Source of the DNA: Gallionella sp. UBA4121
GTDB taxonomy: Bacteria; Pseudomonadota; Gammaproteobacteria; Burkholderiales; Gallionellaceae
Direction: 5' to 3'
Assembly: GCA_002381565.1 (NCBI GenBank)
Contig: DFWZ01000029.1
Location: 1 to 64,000, forward strand
DNA: 64,000 nucleotides
The position numbers and the translations under genes are program-made. The notes under the pieces were generated by a model. The model made no database searches. It had not been told where the DNA came from and was given only the letters and a program-made list of their open reading frames with translations. Positions 48,603-59,433 of the stretch are shown here, one piece after another (positions within the stretch are counted from its first letter, which is position 1; each line of letters starts with the position of its first letter).

Positions 48603-50211
48603 CCCCTACCGTACGTGTTATGTACCACTGCTGAGCGATAGACAGGGCATTATTAACGATAGAATACAACACCAAACCCGCCGGGAAGAAGAAAAACACC
48701 ACACTGAAAGCGACTGGCATGATTTTCATCAGCTTGGCTTGCATGGGATCAGGCGGCACAGGATTCAGCTTGGATTGAAGCAACATGCTGGCGCCCATGA
48801 GTATCGGCAGTATGTAATACGGATCAGCAGCAGACAGATCGGTTATCCAGCCGAAAAATGGTGCGTAACGCATTTCGACACTGGCCAGAATTGACCAGTA
48901 CAGCGAAATAAATACCGGAATCTGAATCACAACAGGAAGACACCCTCCCAGCGGATTAATCTTTTCAGTTTTATACAAATCCATCATCGCACGATTCAAT
49001 TGCTCGCGGTCATTTGCATATTGCTGCTTGATTTTTTCAAGCTTGGGCGCAACCAGTCGCATTTTCGCCATCGAGCGATAACTCGCGGCTGACAACGGGA
49101 AAAACAGAATTTTAATCAACAGGGTCAGTATGATAATTGCCACACCCCAGTTATGTACGATGCCATGAATAAAGCTCAGCGTCCAGAAAATCGGTGTTGC
49201 AACAACAGTCAGCCAGCCATAATCCACTGTCAAACCCAGCCCCGGTGCAATCGCATCAAGTTTTGATTGGGCTGGGCCCGCATAAAAAGGCACTGACATT
49301 GCGATCTTTTGTCCTGGCGCAATAACCGGAACAGGCAGAATTACACCGGCCGAATACAGTCCACTTTCAAGTTTACGAGTAAAAAACTCATGTTTTATTT
49401 TCGCATCCGGTATCCAGGCGGCAACAAAATAATGCTGCAAAATTCCTATCCAGCCATTATCTGAATCTGTTGGATATTTAACTTTTGCTTTATCAATATC
49501 CGAAAAACTGACTTTCTGAAATTTATCTTTTTCGGTATATACCGCTACACCGGTAAAGGTAGGTACCATCTTGGATACCCCAGCAGGATCAGCCCCATCG
49601 CGAATGAATTGATAATATGCCGAGGCCTTAATTGCGGCACTGGTATTGTTTTCAATTTCATAGGTAATATCAACAACATAGCTATCCCTGTGAAAAGTGA
49701 TAACTTTTGCAACTTTTAATCCATTCAGACCTTCAGCTGTCAGTTTTACCTGAAGCTTATCGGCATTGTCAGCTAACTTATAATTATCCTGTTCACTGCT
49801 GAACAAACTTGTGTGATTAGGCATGTCCGCACCCAGCAATCCTGTTTGCGCGACATAATCATGGGTGCCGGGACCTTTTTCAAACAAAATAAAATTTTTG
49901 GTTTTGTCCAGTCTGTCCGGGTGCTTCAAAAAACTTAGCCCCTGGATATCTCCACCCAGAGTATTAATTTCCACATCCATCAGGTCGGTTGTAACCTTGA
50001 TTATTTTTCCCGACTCTGTTTTTGTAGAATGTTGGGCTATGGCTGCGCGCTCGGCAACATCATCAGATTTGGCCACGACTGAGGTCAAGTCTGATTTTTC
50101 CGCAGTAACAACGGCTGCCGCTTGCGGATGCTGATAGCGTTGCCAGCCATCCCAAACCATCATCAGCGAAAAGGAAAAGATTAAAAACAGGAAAAGTCTC
50201 TGAAAGTCCAT
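48577..50211 (-). CDS. yidC: membrane protein insertase YidC
   Basis: YidC (544 aa) inserts membrane proteins with or without SecYEG, including the ATP synthase c subunit encoded nearby. An N-terminal helix (MDFQRLFLFLIFSFSLMMVW) precedes a large periplasmic beta domain. The conserved insertase core begins near residue 345 (YGWLTVVATPIFW) with five helices; KMRLVAPKLEKIKQQYANDR and NPLGGCLPVVIQIPVFISLY mark it. Length matches the gram-negative type (548 in E. coli). It follows yidD by 17 bp in the rpmH-rnpA-yidD-yidC-mnmE run. Confidence 0.97.
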   Translation of the reverse strand: MDFQRLFLFLIFSFSLMMVWDGWQRYQHPQAAAVVTAEKSDLTSVVAKSDDVAERAAIAQHSTKTESGKIIKVTTDLMDVEINTLGGDIQGLSFLKHPDRLDKTKNFILFEKGPGTHDYVAQTGLLGADMPNHTSLFSSEQDNYKLADNADKLQVKLTAEGLNGLKVAKVITFHRDSYVVDITYEIENNTSAAIKASAYYQFIRDGADPAGVSKMVPTFTGVAVYTEKDKFQKVSFSDIDKAKVKYPTDSDNGWIGILQHYFVAAWIPDAKIKHEFFTRKLESGLYSAGVILPVPVIAPGQKIAMSVPFYAGPAQSKLDAIAPGLGLTVDYGWLTVVATPIFWTLSFIHGIVHNWGVAIIILTLLIKILFFPLSAASYRSMAKMRLVAPKLEKIKQQYANDREQLNRAMMDLYKTEKINPLGGCLPVVIQIPVFISLYWSILASVEMRYAPFFGWITDLSAADPYYILPILMGASMLLQSKLNPVPPDPMQAKLMKIMPVAFSVVFFFFPAGLVLYSIVNNALSIAQQWYITRTVGVVGDTSKR

Positions 50212-50228
50212 GATGGTATTTTAATTAA

Positions 50229-50438
50229 TTATGGTGCAGGGTCATAACCACCTGGATGCCAGGGATTACAGCGAGCAAGACGCTTGATGCTCAGCCAGGA
50301 ACCTTTAATCAGGCCGTGCCTGGTCAAAGCTTCACATGCATAATGAGAACAACTTGGGGTAAAACGACAGGACGGTGGACTGAGCGGACTGATCACATAC
50401 TGGTAACCATGAATAACTTTTATTAGGATTCTGCGCAT
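50229..50438 (-). CDS. yidD: membrane protein insertion efficiency factor YidD
   Basis: YidD (69 aa) is a small amphipathic inner-membrane-associated protein that assists YidC-dependent insertion. The conserved sequence [20 protein letters not shown] with its three cysteines is intact, followed by the terminal [12 protein letters not shown]. The start overlaps the rnpA 3' end by 16 bases. It lies in its invariant position between rnpA and yidC. Confidence 0.95.
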   Translation of the reverse strand: MRRILIKVIHGYQYVISPLSPPSCRFTPSCSHYACEALTRHGLIKGSWLSIKRLARCNPWHPGGYDPAP

Positions 50439-50815
50439 CGTATTGCTACCCGACTAAAAAGTTCACTTAAACCATTCCCGCATGTATTCTTGTCTGAGCG
50501 TACTGTGTTGCGCGCCATCACAACTAAATCAACGCCGCACGCTTTAATTTGGTGAACACGAAACAGTTCTCGAATTTCACGTTTTGCCCGATTTCTATCC
50601 ACTGATTTCGGCATATATCTTTTGGCTACTACGATACCTAGCCTTGCCTTTTTCAGTTGATTCGGTACAAAAAATAGTTTGTAAAACTTGTCTGATAACA
50701 CATGTGATTTCAGACAGTTTCCATAGCCTTCGCTGCGCGGAATACGTTGCGCAGCCGCAAAGCTATTAAGATGCTTACACAGCGAGTCTTGCACGGCCCT
50801 TGGCACGACGAGCAC
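50423..50815 (-). CDS. rnpA: ribonuclease P protein component
   Basis: RnpA assists the RNase P RNA in maturing tRNA 5' ends. The family core is [33 protein letters not shown], with the RNR motif at about residues 74-76 and FYKLFFVPN before it. The open frame starts with GTG at 50815, inside rpmH; GTG codons at 50806 and 50794 are alternatives, and no in-frame ATG precedes the core. Overlap of rnpA with rpmH is known from other bacteria, but the start here is uncertain. The 3' end overlaps yidD. Confidence 0.9.
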   Translation of the reverse strand: MLVVPRAVQDSLCKHLNSFAAAQRIPRSEGYGNCLKSHVLSDKFYKLFFVPNQLKKARLGIVVAKRYMPKSVDRNRAKREIRELFRVHQIKACGVDLVVMARNTVRSDKNTCGNGLSELFSRVAIRCAES

Positions 50816-50909
50816 GAATTACGGCTCTGCCGCCACGAGTTTTCATGCGGACTAAAAAGCCATGAGTACGTTTTCTTTTCGTAACGGAAGGTTGGTATGT
50901 ACGTTTCAT
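50775..50909 (-). CDS. rpmH: 50S ribosomal protein L34
   Basis: This 44-residue, highly basic protein was read directly because it is short. It starts [18 protein letters not shown] and ends [11 protein letters not shown], the standard L34 sequence. An AAGGAT ribosome site lies 8 bases before the ATG. It heads the leftward rpmH-rnpA-yidD-yidC run and is divergent from dnaA, the classic bacterial origin arrangement. A near-consensus promoter is just upstream. Confidence 0.98.
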   Translation of the reverse strand: MKRTYQPSVTKRKRTHGFLVRMKTRGGRAVIRARRAKGRARLAV

Positions 50910-50943
50910 TCTGAATTATCCTTGGGAAGTCATAAAACGCGAT

Positions 50944-50972
50944 ATTACAATATGTTAGCCGCGCTGTGTCAA
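50944..50972 (-). promoter_or_regulatory. sigma-70 promoter of rpmH
   Basis: On the minus strand TTGACA (50967-50972) and TGTAAT (50944-50949) are separated by exactly 17 bp. Transcription would start about 25-30 bases before the rpmH ATG. A perfect -35 fits a strong ribosomal-protein promoter. Confidence 0.8.
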
Positions 50973-50992
50973 GATAAATTTACTTTATTGCT

Positions 50993-51001
50993 TGTGGATA
51001 A
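50993..51001. promoter_or_regulatory. DnaA box in the rpmH-dnaA gap
   Basis: A perfect TGTGGATAA lies about 65 bp before dnaA. A TAGAAT (51018-51023) downstream may be the dnaA -10, so the box could serve dnaA autoregulation, as in other bacteria, and possibly origin function. Confidence 0.75.
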
Positions 51002-51064
51002 GTTTCCTCATGATCTGTAGAATCAGGTAATCTAATGCTAATTTGCAGAACAATTTAGGTATAT

Positions 51065-52420
51065 ATGCAAGAACAAGCCTTCTGGGATACTTGTCTCGAA
51101 TTATTCGAAAAGAGCCTGCCCCCCCAACAATTTAACTCCTGGATTAAGCCACTCAAATTAACCAGCGATGATGGACACCTGGTTTTAACTGCGCCCAATA
51201 CTTTTACACTAAAAATATTACAGGATCGTTTTTTTCCTGAAATTAATCGTCAGGCAAAGCTTGTTTATCCGGTTGTCCCACAATTTGAGTTTCGTGTTAT
51301 CGAATCAATTCCAGCTAATCTACCACCGGCAACCCCTCAGCCTGAGATCAAAAAAACCCCCGCTGATAGCAAACCTAAAATTGAAACTTCATTCCGAGGC
51401 TACGGAAAACTCAATCAAAGTTTAACTTTCGATAATTTTGTTATTGGCAAGGCAAATCAATTAGCCTTTGCTGCTGCTACTCAAGTAGCCGAATTGCCCG
51501 GTGTTTCATACAACCCGCTATTTATTTATGGCGGTGTCGGTCTTGGTAAAACGCATTTAACCCAAGCTATTGGCAATCAAATACTACTCAACAGACCCCA
51601 GGCTAAAGTTTGTTATATGCATGCCGAGCGTTACGTCGCTGACGTGGTACGTGCCTACCAAACCAATAAATTCGAAGAATTCAAGCAGTACTATCATTCC
51701 TTGGATGTTCTGCTAATCGACGACATCCAGTTTTTTGCCGGTAAGGCGAAAACTCAGGAAGAATTTTTTTATGCTTTCAACACATTAGTAGATTCTCATA
51801 AACAAGTTATTTTGACCAGCGACACATTTCCAAAAGAATTGACGGGTTTGGAAAGCCGTTTGGTTTCCCGGTTCGGCTGGGGACTTACCATCGGCATCGA
51901 ACCTCCTGAACTGGAAATGCGGGTTGCAATCTTGCTCAAAAAGGCCTCTATCAGCGGATATACCCTGAACGATGCTGTCGCTTTTTTTATAGCCAAACAT
52001 GTCAATTCAAATGTACGCGAACTGGAAGGCGCCCTCAAACGTGTTGAGGCTTATACCAAGTTTCACAAACGAATTATTTCTGTTGAAACTGCAAAAGAAG
52101 CATTGAAAGATATTCTGGTTGCACAAAGCAGACAGATTACTATTGAAAATATTCAAAAGACAGTCGCTGACTATTACCGAATAAAGATTGTTGAATTGTT
52201 ATCTAAAAAACGCACCCGAAATATTACCCGCCCAAGACAAATTGCCATGAGTCTGTCACGTGAATTAACAAGCATGAGTTTGCCAGAAATTGGCAATGCG
52301 TTCGGGGGTAAAGATCACTCAACTGTGATTCATGCCTGTCAAACGATACTCTCCCTCAGAGAAAGTGATACGACTATTGATGCAGATTATAAAATTTTGC
52401 TTCAGACATTAACGGGATAA
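51065..52420 (+). CDS. dnaA: chromosomal replication initiator DnaA
   Basis: DnaA (451 aa) binds DnaA boxes and opens the origin. Domain I starts FWDTCLELFEKSLPPQQFNSW. The AAA+ domain has FIYGGVGLGKTHL (Walker A) and LLIDDIQFFAGK (Walker B). Domain IV carries the DNA-binding signature GGKDHSTVIHACQTI. It is the first rightward gene after the origin side. The region is visibly AT-rich with A/T-ending codons compared with gyrB, and only a weak AGG precedes the ATG. Downstream is the box-rich origin gap and dnaN. Confidence 0.98.
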   Translation: MQEQAFWDTCLELFEKSLPPQQFNSWIKPLKLTSDDGHLVLTAPNTFTLKILQDRFFPEINRQAKLVYPVVPQFEFRVIESIPANLPPATPQPEIKKTPADSKPKIETSFRGYGKLNQSLTFDNFVIGKANQLAFAAATQVAELPGVSYNPLFIYGGVGLGKTHLTQAIGNQILLNRPQAKVCYMHAERYVADVVRAYQTNKFEEFKQYYHSLDVLLIDDIQFFAGKAKTQEEFFYAFNTLVDSHKQVILTSDTFPKELTGLESRLVSRFGWGLTIGIEPPELEMRVAILLKKASISGYTLNDAVAFFIAKHVNSNVRELEGALKRVEAYTKFHKRIISVETAKEALKDILVAQSRQITIENIQKTVADYYRIKIVELLSKKRTRNITRPRQIAMSLSRELTSMSLPEIGNAFGGKDHSTVIHACQTILSLRESDTTIDADYKILLQTLTG

Positions 52421-52423
52421 AGC

Positions 52424-52490
52424 TGTGGTTATGCTGTGGATAAAATGTGAGTATCACCATATAAATATTATTTGTTAAACTTATCCACAC
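52424..52490. repeat. origin module, copy 1 (DnaA-box pair with AT spacer)
   Basis: This segment reads a reverse DnaA box in TATGCTGTGGATAAAATGT, an AT-rich spacer with AGTAT, then a forward box TTATCCACA. A diverged copy in the same orientation is at 52868-52934. The two copies start about 444 bp apart. Confidence 0.7.
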
Positions 52491-52867
52491 TAGACGGGCC
52501 CTCAACCAACACATGGCACACATCCTATTTTTGTTCGTAATACTTTGTTTTAAATAGTACTTAATGAGTTATCCACATAAAGTATGATCATTATTATGAT
52601 TATTAAGTATTTATATTACTTTATTAAATTATAAGGAATCATATTCGATTCCTTGATTATCGGGCTTGTTTGCTAATTTGCATCTGTCATTTGAAATGCA
52701 GGTTGGTTTGTATAAAAGTTAGTGATTTACAAATTCGCTGTCCAACCTGAAAAATTAATTTATGATTATTCCGAAGTAGTTTTAATCTGTCGCCCTTGTT
52801 AGCTAACTGCAAGAATCAATTGCCGCAACATTGCCTAAAATTTCCTTGGGCGCTATCTGGATAACGT

Positions 52868-52934
52868 TGTGACTATGCTGTGGGTAAAATGTCAGTATTA
52901 ATATAGAAAATTAATTCATTAAATTTATCCACAT
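52868..52934. repeat. origin module, copy 2 (DnaA-box pair with AT spacer)
   Basis: It repeats the order of copy 1: TATGCTGTGGGTAAAATGT, AGTAT, an AT-rich spacer ending TTTATCCACAT. The box edges and flanks are most conserved; the spacer has diverged. An internal duplication of an origin unit is the simplest reading. Confidence 0.7.
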
Positions 52935-53061
52935 TTAACAAGTAGATTGTCAACAACTAAAACACAAGCTTATTTAACTCGTAATATGTTGTTTTTAAAA
53001 TTATTTACAGACTTAACCACTCAATCTGAAGACATTATTAGTCTTATTAGGAATTTATATT

Positions 53062-54168
53062 ATGTTTATTGAAAAGATAGAAAAAGAAGCCTTGCTAAAA
53101 CCGCTACAAACGGTAGTTGGCATCGTTGAGCGTAAACAGACAATGCCTATCTTATCTAATATATTGATTGAAAAAGAAATTGGTAAAATCAGGTTTACTT
53201 CCACTGATCTGGAAATTCAAATAACCACGACGATAGAAACTGATACTGATGCTGATAACAACACGGCAATTACCGTTGGCGGAAAAAAAATGCAGGAAAT
53301 TCTGCGCATACTCCCGGATCAAAGCAAAGTATCAATTGAGGTTAAAGAAAACAAAGTCCAAATAAAATCTAATAAAAGCAGGTTTAATCTTCAATCACTG
53401 CCCGCACAAGATTTTCCCAAACTTAGCCATCAGCTCGAAAACGCAAAAAAAATCACACTTAGCCAATCGGTGCTAAAAAAACTGTTAAGTTCAGTTCAAT
53501 TTGCCATGGCCCAACAAGATGTGCGTTATTATCTCAACGGTGTTCTTTTCGTTATCGAGGATAATCAATTCAGGGCTGTTGCGACTGATGGACACCGGTT
53601 GGCATATAACGCAATAACGATAGCTGAAAATTCAGAAAAGCTTGAAATAATCATTCCACGTAAAGCAATCACTGAACTTTCAAAATTGTTAAGTGACGGG
53701 AATGAAGAAATTGAAATTGAATTTTCTGGCCAACAACTCAAGGCAACATTTTCAGGTATTGAATTAGTTACAAAATTGATTGAGGGTAAATTCCCTGATT
53801 ATCAAAGAGTTATACCGAATTACAGCAACCACCTTAGTATTAACAGAACGCTTGTTCAACAAGCATTGCAAAGAGCAGCAATTTTATCAAATGAAAAATT
53901 TAGGGGCGTCCGTTTTGTTCTTACTGAAAAGAATCTATGTATCATAAGTAGCAACAGCGAACAGGAAGAAGCCCAGGTAGAAATTGAAACCGATTATCAC
54001 GGAGAGGCTATCGATATCGGTTTTAATGTTAATTATTTACTGGATGGTTTGAACAGCATCCATACCGAAATGGCGATATTTTCTTTTGGCAATCCAAATA
54101 GCAGTATTTTGATAACCTCACCAGACGATCTGGATTTCAGATATGTGGTTATGCCGATGCGCATCTAG
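53062..54168 (+). CDS. dnaN: DNA polymerase III beta sliding clamp
   Basis: DnaN (368 aa) is the ring that tethers DNA polymerase III. All three clamp domains are present: the N-terminus with KPLQTVVGIVERKQTMPILS, the middle with ATDGHRLAYN, and the C-terminal YVVMPMRI ending that is typical. An AGGAA site precedes the ATG. Codon use is strongly AT-leaning, like dnaA and unlike gyrB. It lies between the origin gap and gyrB with no recF visible, since gyrB starts 78 bp later. Confidence 0.97.
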   Translation: MFIEKIEKEALLKPLQTVVGIVERKQTMPILSNILIEKEIGKIRFTSTDLEIQITTTIETDTDADNNTAITVGGKKMQEILRILPDQSKVSIEVKENKVQIKSNKSRFNLQSLPAQDFPKLSHQLENAKKITLSQSVLKKLLSSVQFAMAQQDVRYYLNGVLFVIEDNQFRAVATDGHRLAYNAITIAENSEKLEIIIPRKAITELSKLLSDGNEEIEIEFSGQQLKATFSGIELVTKLIEGKFPDYQRVIPNYSNHLSINRTLVQQALQRAAILSNEKFRGVRFVLTEKNLCIISSNSEQEEAQVEIETDYHGEAIDIGFNVNYLLDGLNSIHTEMAIFSFGNPNSSILITSPDDLDFRYVVMPMRI

Positions 54169-54207
54169 TTCAGTAGCCGTCATTGGTAACGTCAGCAGTT
54201 TATGTAA

Positions 54208-56625
<2,418 letters not shown>

Positions 56626-56743
56626 ATTGTAGGTTCTCAGAATAGTTGAAAACATTCTCACTATATCAATAATTTTTTTACGCCTAGAAGTTCAGAAAAC
56701 TAGCTGAACTGTTTAAATAAAGTGTGAAGCAAGGTAGAGAAAT

Positions 56744-56776
56744 AAAATGGCCACGAGATATTCGTGGCCATTTTGT
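56744..56776 (+). terminator. intrinsic terminator after gyrB
   Basis: Perfect 13-bp arms (56744-56756 and 56762-56774) with a GATAT loop; the right arm ends in TTTT and continues GTTT. It lies about 120 bp after gyrB. The arms include an A-run before, so it may work on both strands. Confidence 0.85.
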
Positions 56777-57294
56777 TTCCTGAGACCTATCGGCAAAATA
56801 ATTTCATAACAATTTAACTCGAAGCTGCTTTGCTTAGTCATAAAGCAGAAAATTGCTAATAAAAGTCGAAAAATCGGTGTTTTTATAACTTCTGACGGAT
56901 ACCGCATTCTTGCAAGCCAGTAAATACAAGGCTTGCAGAGCAGCGCTCTCAAAACGCGCCGTAACGGCCTTTCGGGTGTGAGCCAAGGGGTCAGGCAGGA
57001 CTGAGGTATGGATGTCGCAAATTCGACGTTCTAATGGGTTTCGAAGATTTTTTATGACAAAGTGCAACGTGGCGGCGATTTACCCTCAGTTTTACGTCAA
57101 TTTTCGTTATTTGTTGCCAGGGGTCTTCAAAATAAGATACAAAATCGCTATATGTTAACTAACGAACATAAGCGCCGCTGATATTTTTATATAATTTCAA
57201 TATTTGAAATTAACAGGTACTGCTGGACTCGAAGCGCAAAAAGAACAAAATCTATTATTATTCTACGGATTAAAGATTCACAGGAAACTCAGGC
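56777..57294. other. intergenic stretch, no gene recognised
   Basis: About 520 bases between the gyrB terminator and the Crp/Fnr-type gene. A 77-codon frame on the minus strand (56834-57067) is open but has no ribosome site and no family I recognise. The last 100 bases are AT-rich and should hold the promoter for the next operon, with AGGAAA before its ATG. Confidence 0.5.
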
Positions 57295-58053
57295 ATGTCA
57301 ACAATAGTAAAAAAATCATCCCACGACCCGAAGCAAAACCTTATTCTCGCAGCTCTTCCTGAACAGGATTACGAACGCCTGTTGCCTTATCTGAAATTTG
57401 TTGAAATGCCGCTTGGCTTGACGATGTCCGAGTCGGGTGATCATATTAATTACCTGTATTTCCCGACCAGCGGCATTGTATCGCTGATTTATGATCTGGA
57501 AAACGGAGCGTCGAGTGAAGTCGCGCTCGTCGGGAATGAAGGACTGGTCGGTATTTCCATCTTTATGGGAGGCGATAGTATGCCGAGCAGCACGGAGGTG
57601 CAAAGTGCAGGCTACGCCTATCGGCTCAGCAGGAAAATCATGAAACAGGAATTCGCCCTGGGTGGTCAACTACAACACTTGTCACTACTTTACACGCAGG
57701 CACTGATCAGCCAGACGTCTCAAACTGCCGTGTGTAATCAACATCACTCAATAGAACAGCAGCTTTGCCGCTGGCTGTTGATGAGCCTGGACCGAATGCA
57801 TGATAATAAACTGATGATAACGCAAGAGCTGATTGCGAAATTGCTAGGTGTGCGCCGGGAGAGCGTGACTGAAGCCGCCGGCAAATTACAAAAAAATGGT
57901 GTAATTATCTACTCGCGCGGCGTCATCAGGGTGAAAGACCGACCCCAACTTGAATTGCAAGCGTGCGAATGCTACGGGGTGGTGAAAAATGAGTATGACC
58001 GCTTGCTTCCTCATCCCATTTTAAAAGCAGGACAAACAGGCGAAGCCTCATGA
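57295..58053 (+). CDS. Crp/Fnr-family transcriptional regulator
   Basis: This 252-aa protein has an N-terminal cyclic-nucleotide-type beta barrel (about residues 20-150, ending in the long C helix SLLYTQALISQTSQTAVCNQ) and a C-terminal winged helix (about 165-230) with ELIAKLLGVRRESVTEAAGK. The FNR cysteine cluster is absent, so it is not an oxygen-sensing FNR. The phosphate-binding cassette of Crp is also not evident, so cAMP binding is doubtful. The stop overlaps the next gene as ATGA, tying it to an AI-2E family permease. It may control that operon. Ligand unknown. Confidence 0.87.
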   Translation: MSTIVKKSSHDPKQNLILAALPEQDYERLLPYLKFVEMPLGLTMSESGDHINYLYFPTSGIVSLIYDLENGASSEVALVGNEGLVGISIFMGGDSMPSSTEVQSAGYAYRLSRKIMKQEFALGGQLQHLSLLYTQALISQTSQTAVCNQHHSIEQQLCRWLLMSLDRMHDNKLMITQELIAKLLGVRRESVTEAAGKLQKNGVIIYSRGVIRVKDRPQLELQACECYGVVKNEYDRLLPHPILKAGQTGEAS

Positions 58054-59243
58054 GCACAACGCCTCTTCAGGCAACGGCTCAGGCATCCGAGTCTGCGCAG
58101 GAGAAAGCCCACCTTCCGGCCAATATTGCCGAAGCCAACCCGGTTATTGTTCACTTGCCGGTAGCCGCGCATGGTGTTGCGCTTGGAATATTGGCAACAG
58201 TTGCATTGATCTTTGCATTGGACTGGGCGCAACCATTTTTAATTACCCTGCTTCTTGGAATAATTTTCGCATATACGTTGAATCCTCTCGTGGTCTGGCT
58301 GGAACGGCTCAGGATTCCCCGCGTTGCAGGCACCAGTATTGTCATGGTAGCCGTGATATGTGCGCTTGTATTCGGCGCTTATGCGCTGCGCGGCCAGGCG
58401 CAACGAATATTTACGCAGTTGCCTGAAGCGGCCAGTAAATTGTCGATGGGACTCGCCAAGATACGCAGTGGTCAGTCCATCAATATGAAGAATATGCAAG
58501 CCGCCGCGAACACGATCGAAAAGGCGACCAGCCAGACCGATCTGTCTGAACTTCCCAGGCAGCGCACCACGCACATCGTTGTTGACCAACCTGGCTTCAA
58601 ACTCAGCAATTTTCTTTGGGTCGGTTCCAGAGGAGCTCTCACCCTCTTTGGTCAGGCAACCATGGTGTTTTTTCTGGTGTTCTTTTTTTTGCTCAGCGGC
58701 GACATTTTTAAACGCAAGCTGGTACGACTGACTGGGCCGTTACTGTCGAAAAAGAAGATTACCGTGCATCTGCTGGATGAGATCAACAACTCTATCCAGC
58801 AATACACATTCATGCTGCTGGTGACCAATGCGTCGGTCGGACTGCTGACATGGATTGCGCTACGTTGGATGGGTCTGGAAAATGCCGGAGCCTGGGCGGT
58901 CGCCGCAGGATTGCTGCATGTCATTCCCTATATGGGGCCGGCTCTTACCGCTGCCATCCTCGGCATGGCGGCCTTTATGCAATTCGATTCGTTTTCCATG
59001 GGGTTTTTGGCAGCAGGCGTGTCGCTGGCGATAGCGACCTTCGTCGGCACCTTTGTTACAACCTGGATGACAGGAAAATTTGCTAAAATGAACACAGCAG
59101 CGGTATTTGTCTCGCTGCTTTTCTGGGCTTGGCTTTGGGGGGTATGGGGGATGCTTTTGGGCATTCCGATTACAGTCATCGTGAAAGTGGTGTCTCAACA
59201 TGTGGAGCAACTGCATCCAGTGGCAGAGTTGCTGGGAGAGTGA
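58050..59243 (+). CDS. AI-2E family membrane transporter (PerM/TqsA type)
   Basis: This 397-aa permease has the AI-2E exporter pattern: two N-terminal helices around LGIIFAYTLNPLVVWLERLR, a soluble insert (about residues 110-190), then five or six helices with FFFLLSGDIFKRKLVRL and LLHVIPYMGPALTAAILG. Members export AI-2 or act in sodium/proton antiport; the function here is unknown. The 40-residue N-terminal extension is longer than usual and polar. Start ATG overlaps the regulator stop by 4 bases. No luxS is in view. Confidence 0.9.
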   Translation: MSTTPLQATAQASESAQEKAHLPANIAEANPVIVHLPVAAHGVALGILATVALIFALDWAQPFLITLLLGIIFAYTLNPLVVWLERLRIPRVAGTSIVMVAVICALVFGAYALRGQAQRIFTQLPEAASKLSMGLAKIRSGQSINMKNMQAAANTIEKATSQTDLSELPRQRTTHIVVDQPGFKLSNFLWVGSRGALTLFGQATMVFFLVFFFLLSGDIFKRKLVRLTGPLLSKKKITVHLLDEINNSIQQYTFMLLVTNASVGLLTWIALRWMGLENAGAWAVAAGLLHVIPYMGPALTAAILGMAAFMQFDSFSMGFLAAGVSLAIATFVGTFVTTWMTGKFAKMNTAAVFVSLLFWAWLWGVWGMLLGIPITVIVKVVSQHVEQLHPVAELLGE

Positions 59244-59433
59244 GACTGAATCAAACCACTCTTCAAGAGATATCGTCTGGAAAGAGGAGGCTGACAGACA
59301 ACATGCCGGGCTCATTCACACTGTGAGTGTGATAAATTATTTCTGCCGAATCAATGCAGATGGTCGTCATTCTCAATTCGGAAGTCCTTATTTTAGGACC
59401 AGTGAGCGAAACGTCCATCCAACGGATTCTTAA

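Larger units (their letters stand above)
52421..53061. other. oriC: probable replication origin (oriC), dnaA-dnaN gap
   Basis: This 641-bp AT-rich gap has no gene. Perfect DnaA boxes lie at 52435-52443 (reverse), 52481-52489, 52569-52577 and 52925-52933. One-mismatch forms are at 52424-52432, 52856-52864 and 52879-52887. A very AT-rich stretch (52588-52636) could be the unwinding element; a hairpin follows (52633-52654). The strand switch of transcription next to it, dnaA and dnaN on either side, and nearby parS support the origin call. Confidence 0.85.

Noticed and set aside
56834..57067. 77-codon frame on the minus strand after gyrB
   Set aside because: No ribosome site or recognised domain; could be a decayed fragment but nothing supports it.
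59316..59332. TCACAC-TGTGA-GTGTGA inverted repeat before the Gcr-type gene, considered as a CRP site
   Set aside because: Spacing and order do not fit the CRP consensus TGTGA-N6-TCACA, and there is no T-run for a terminator.
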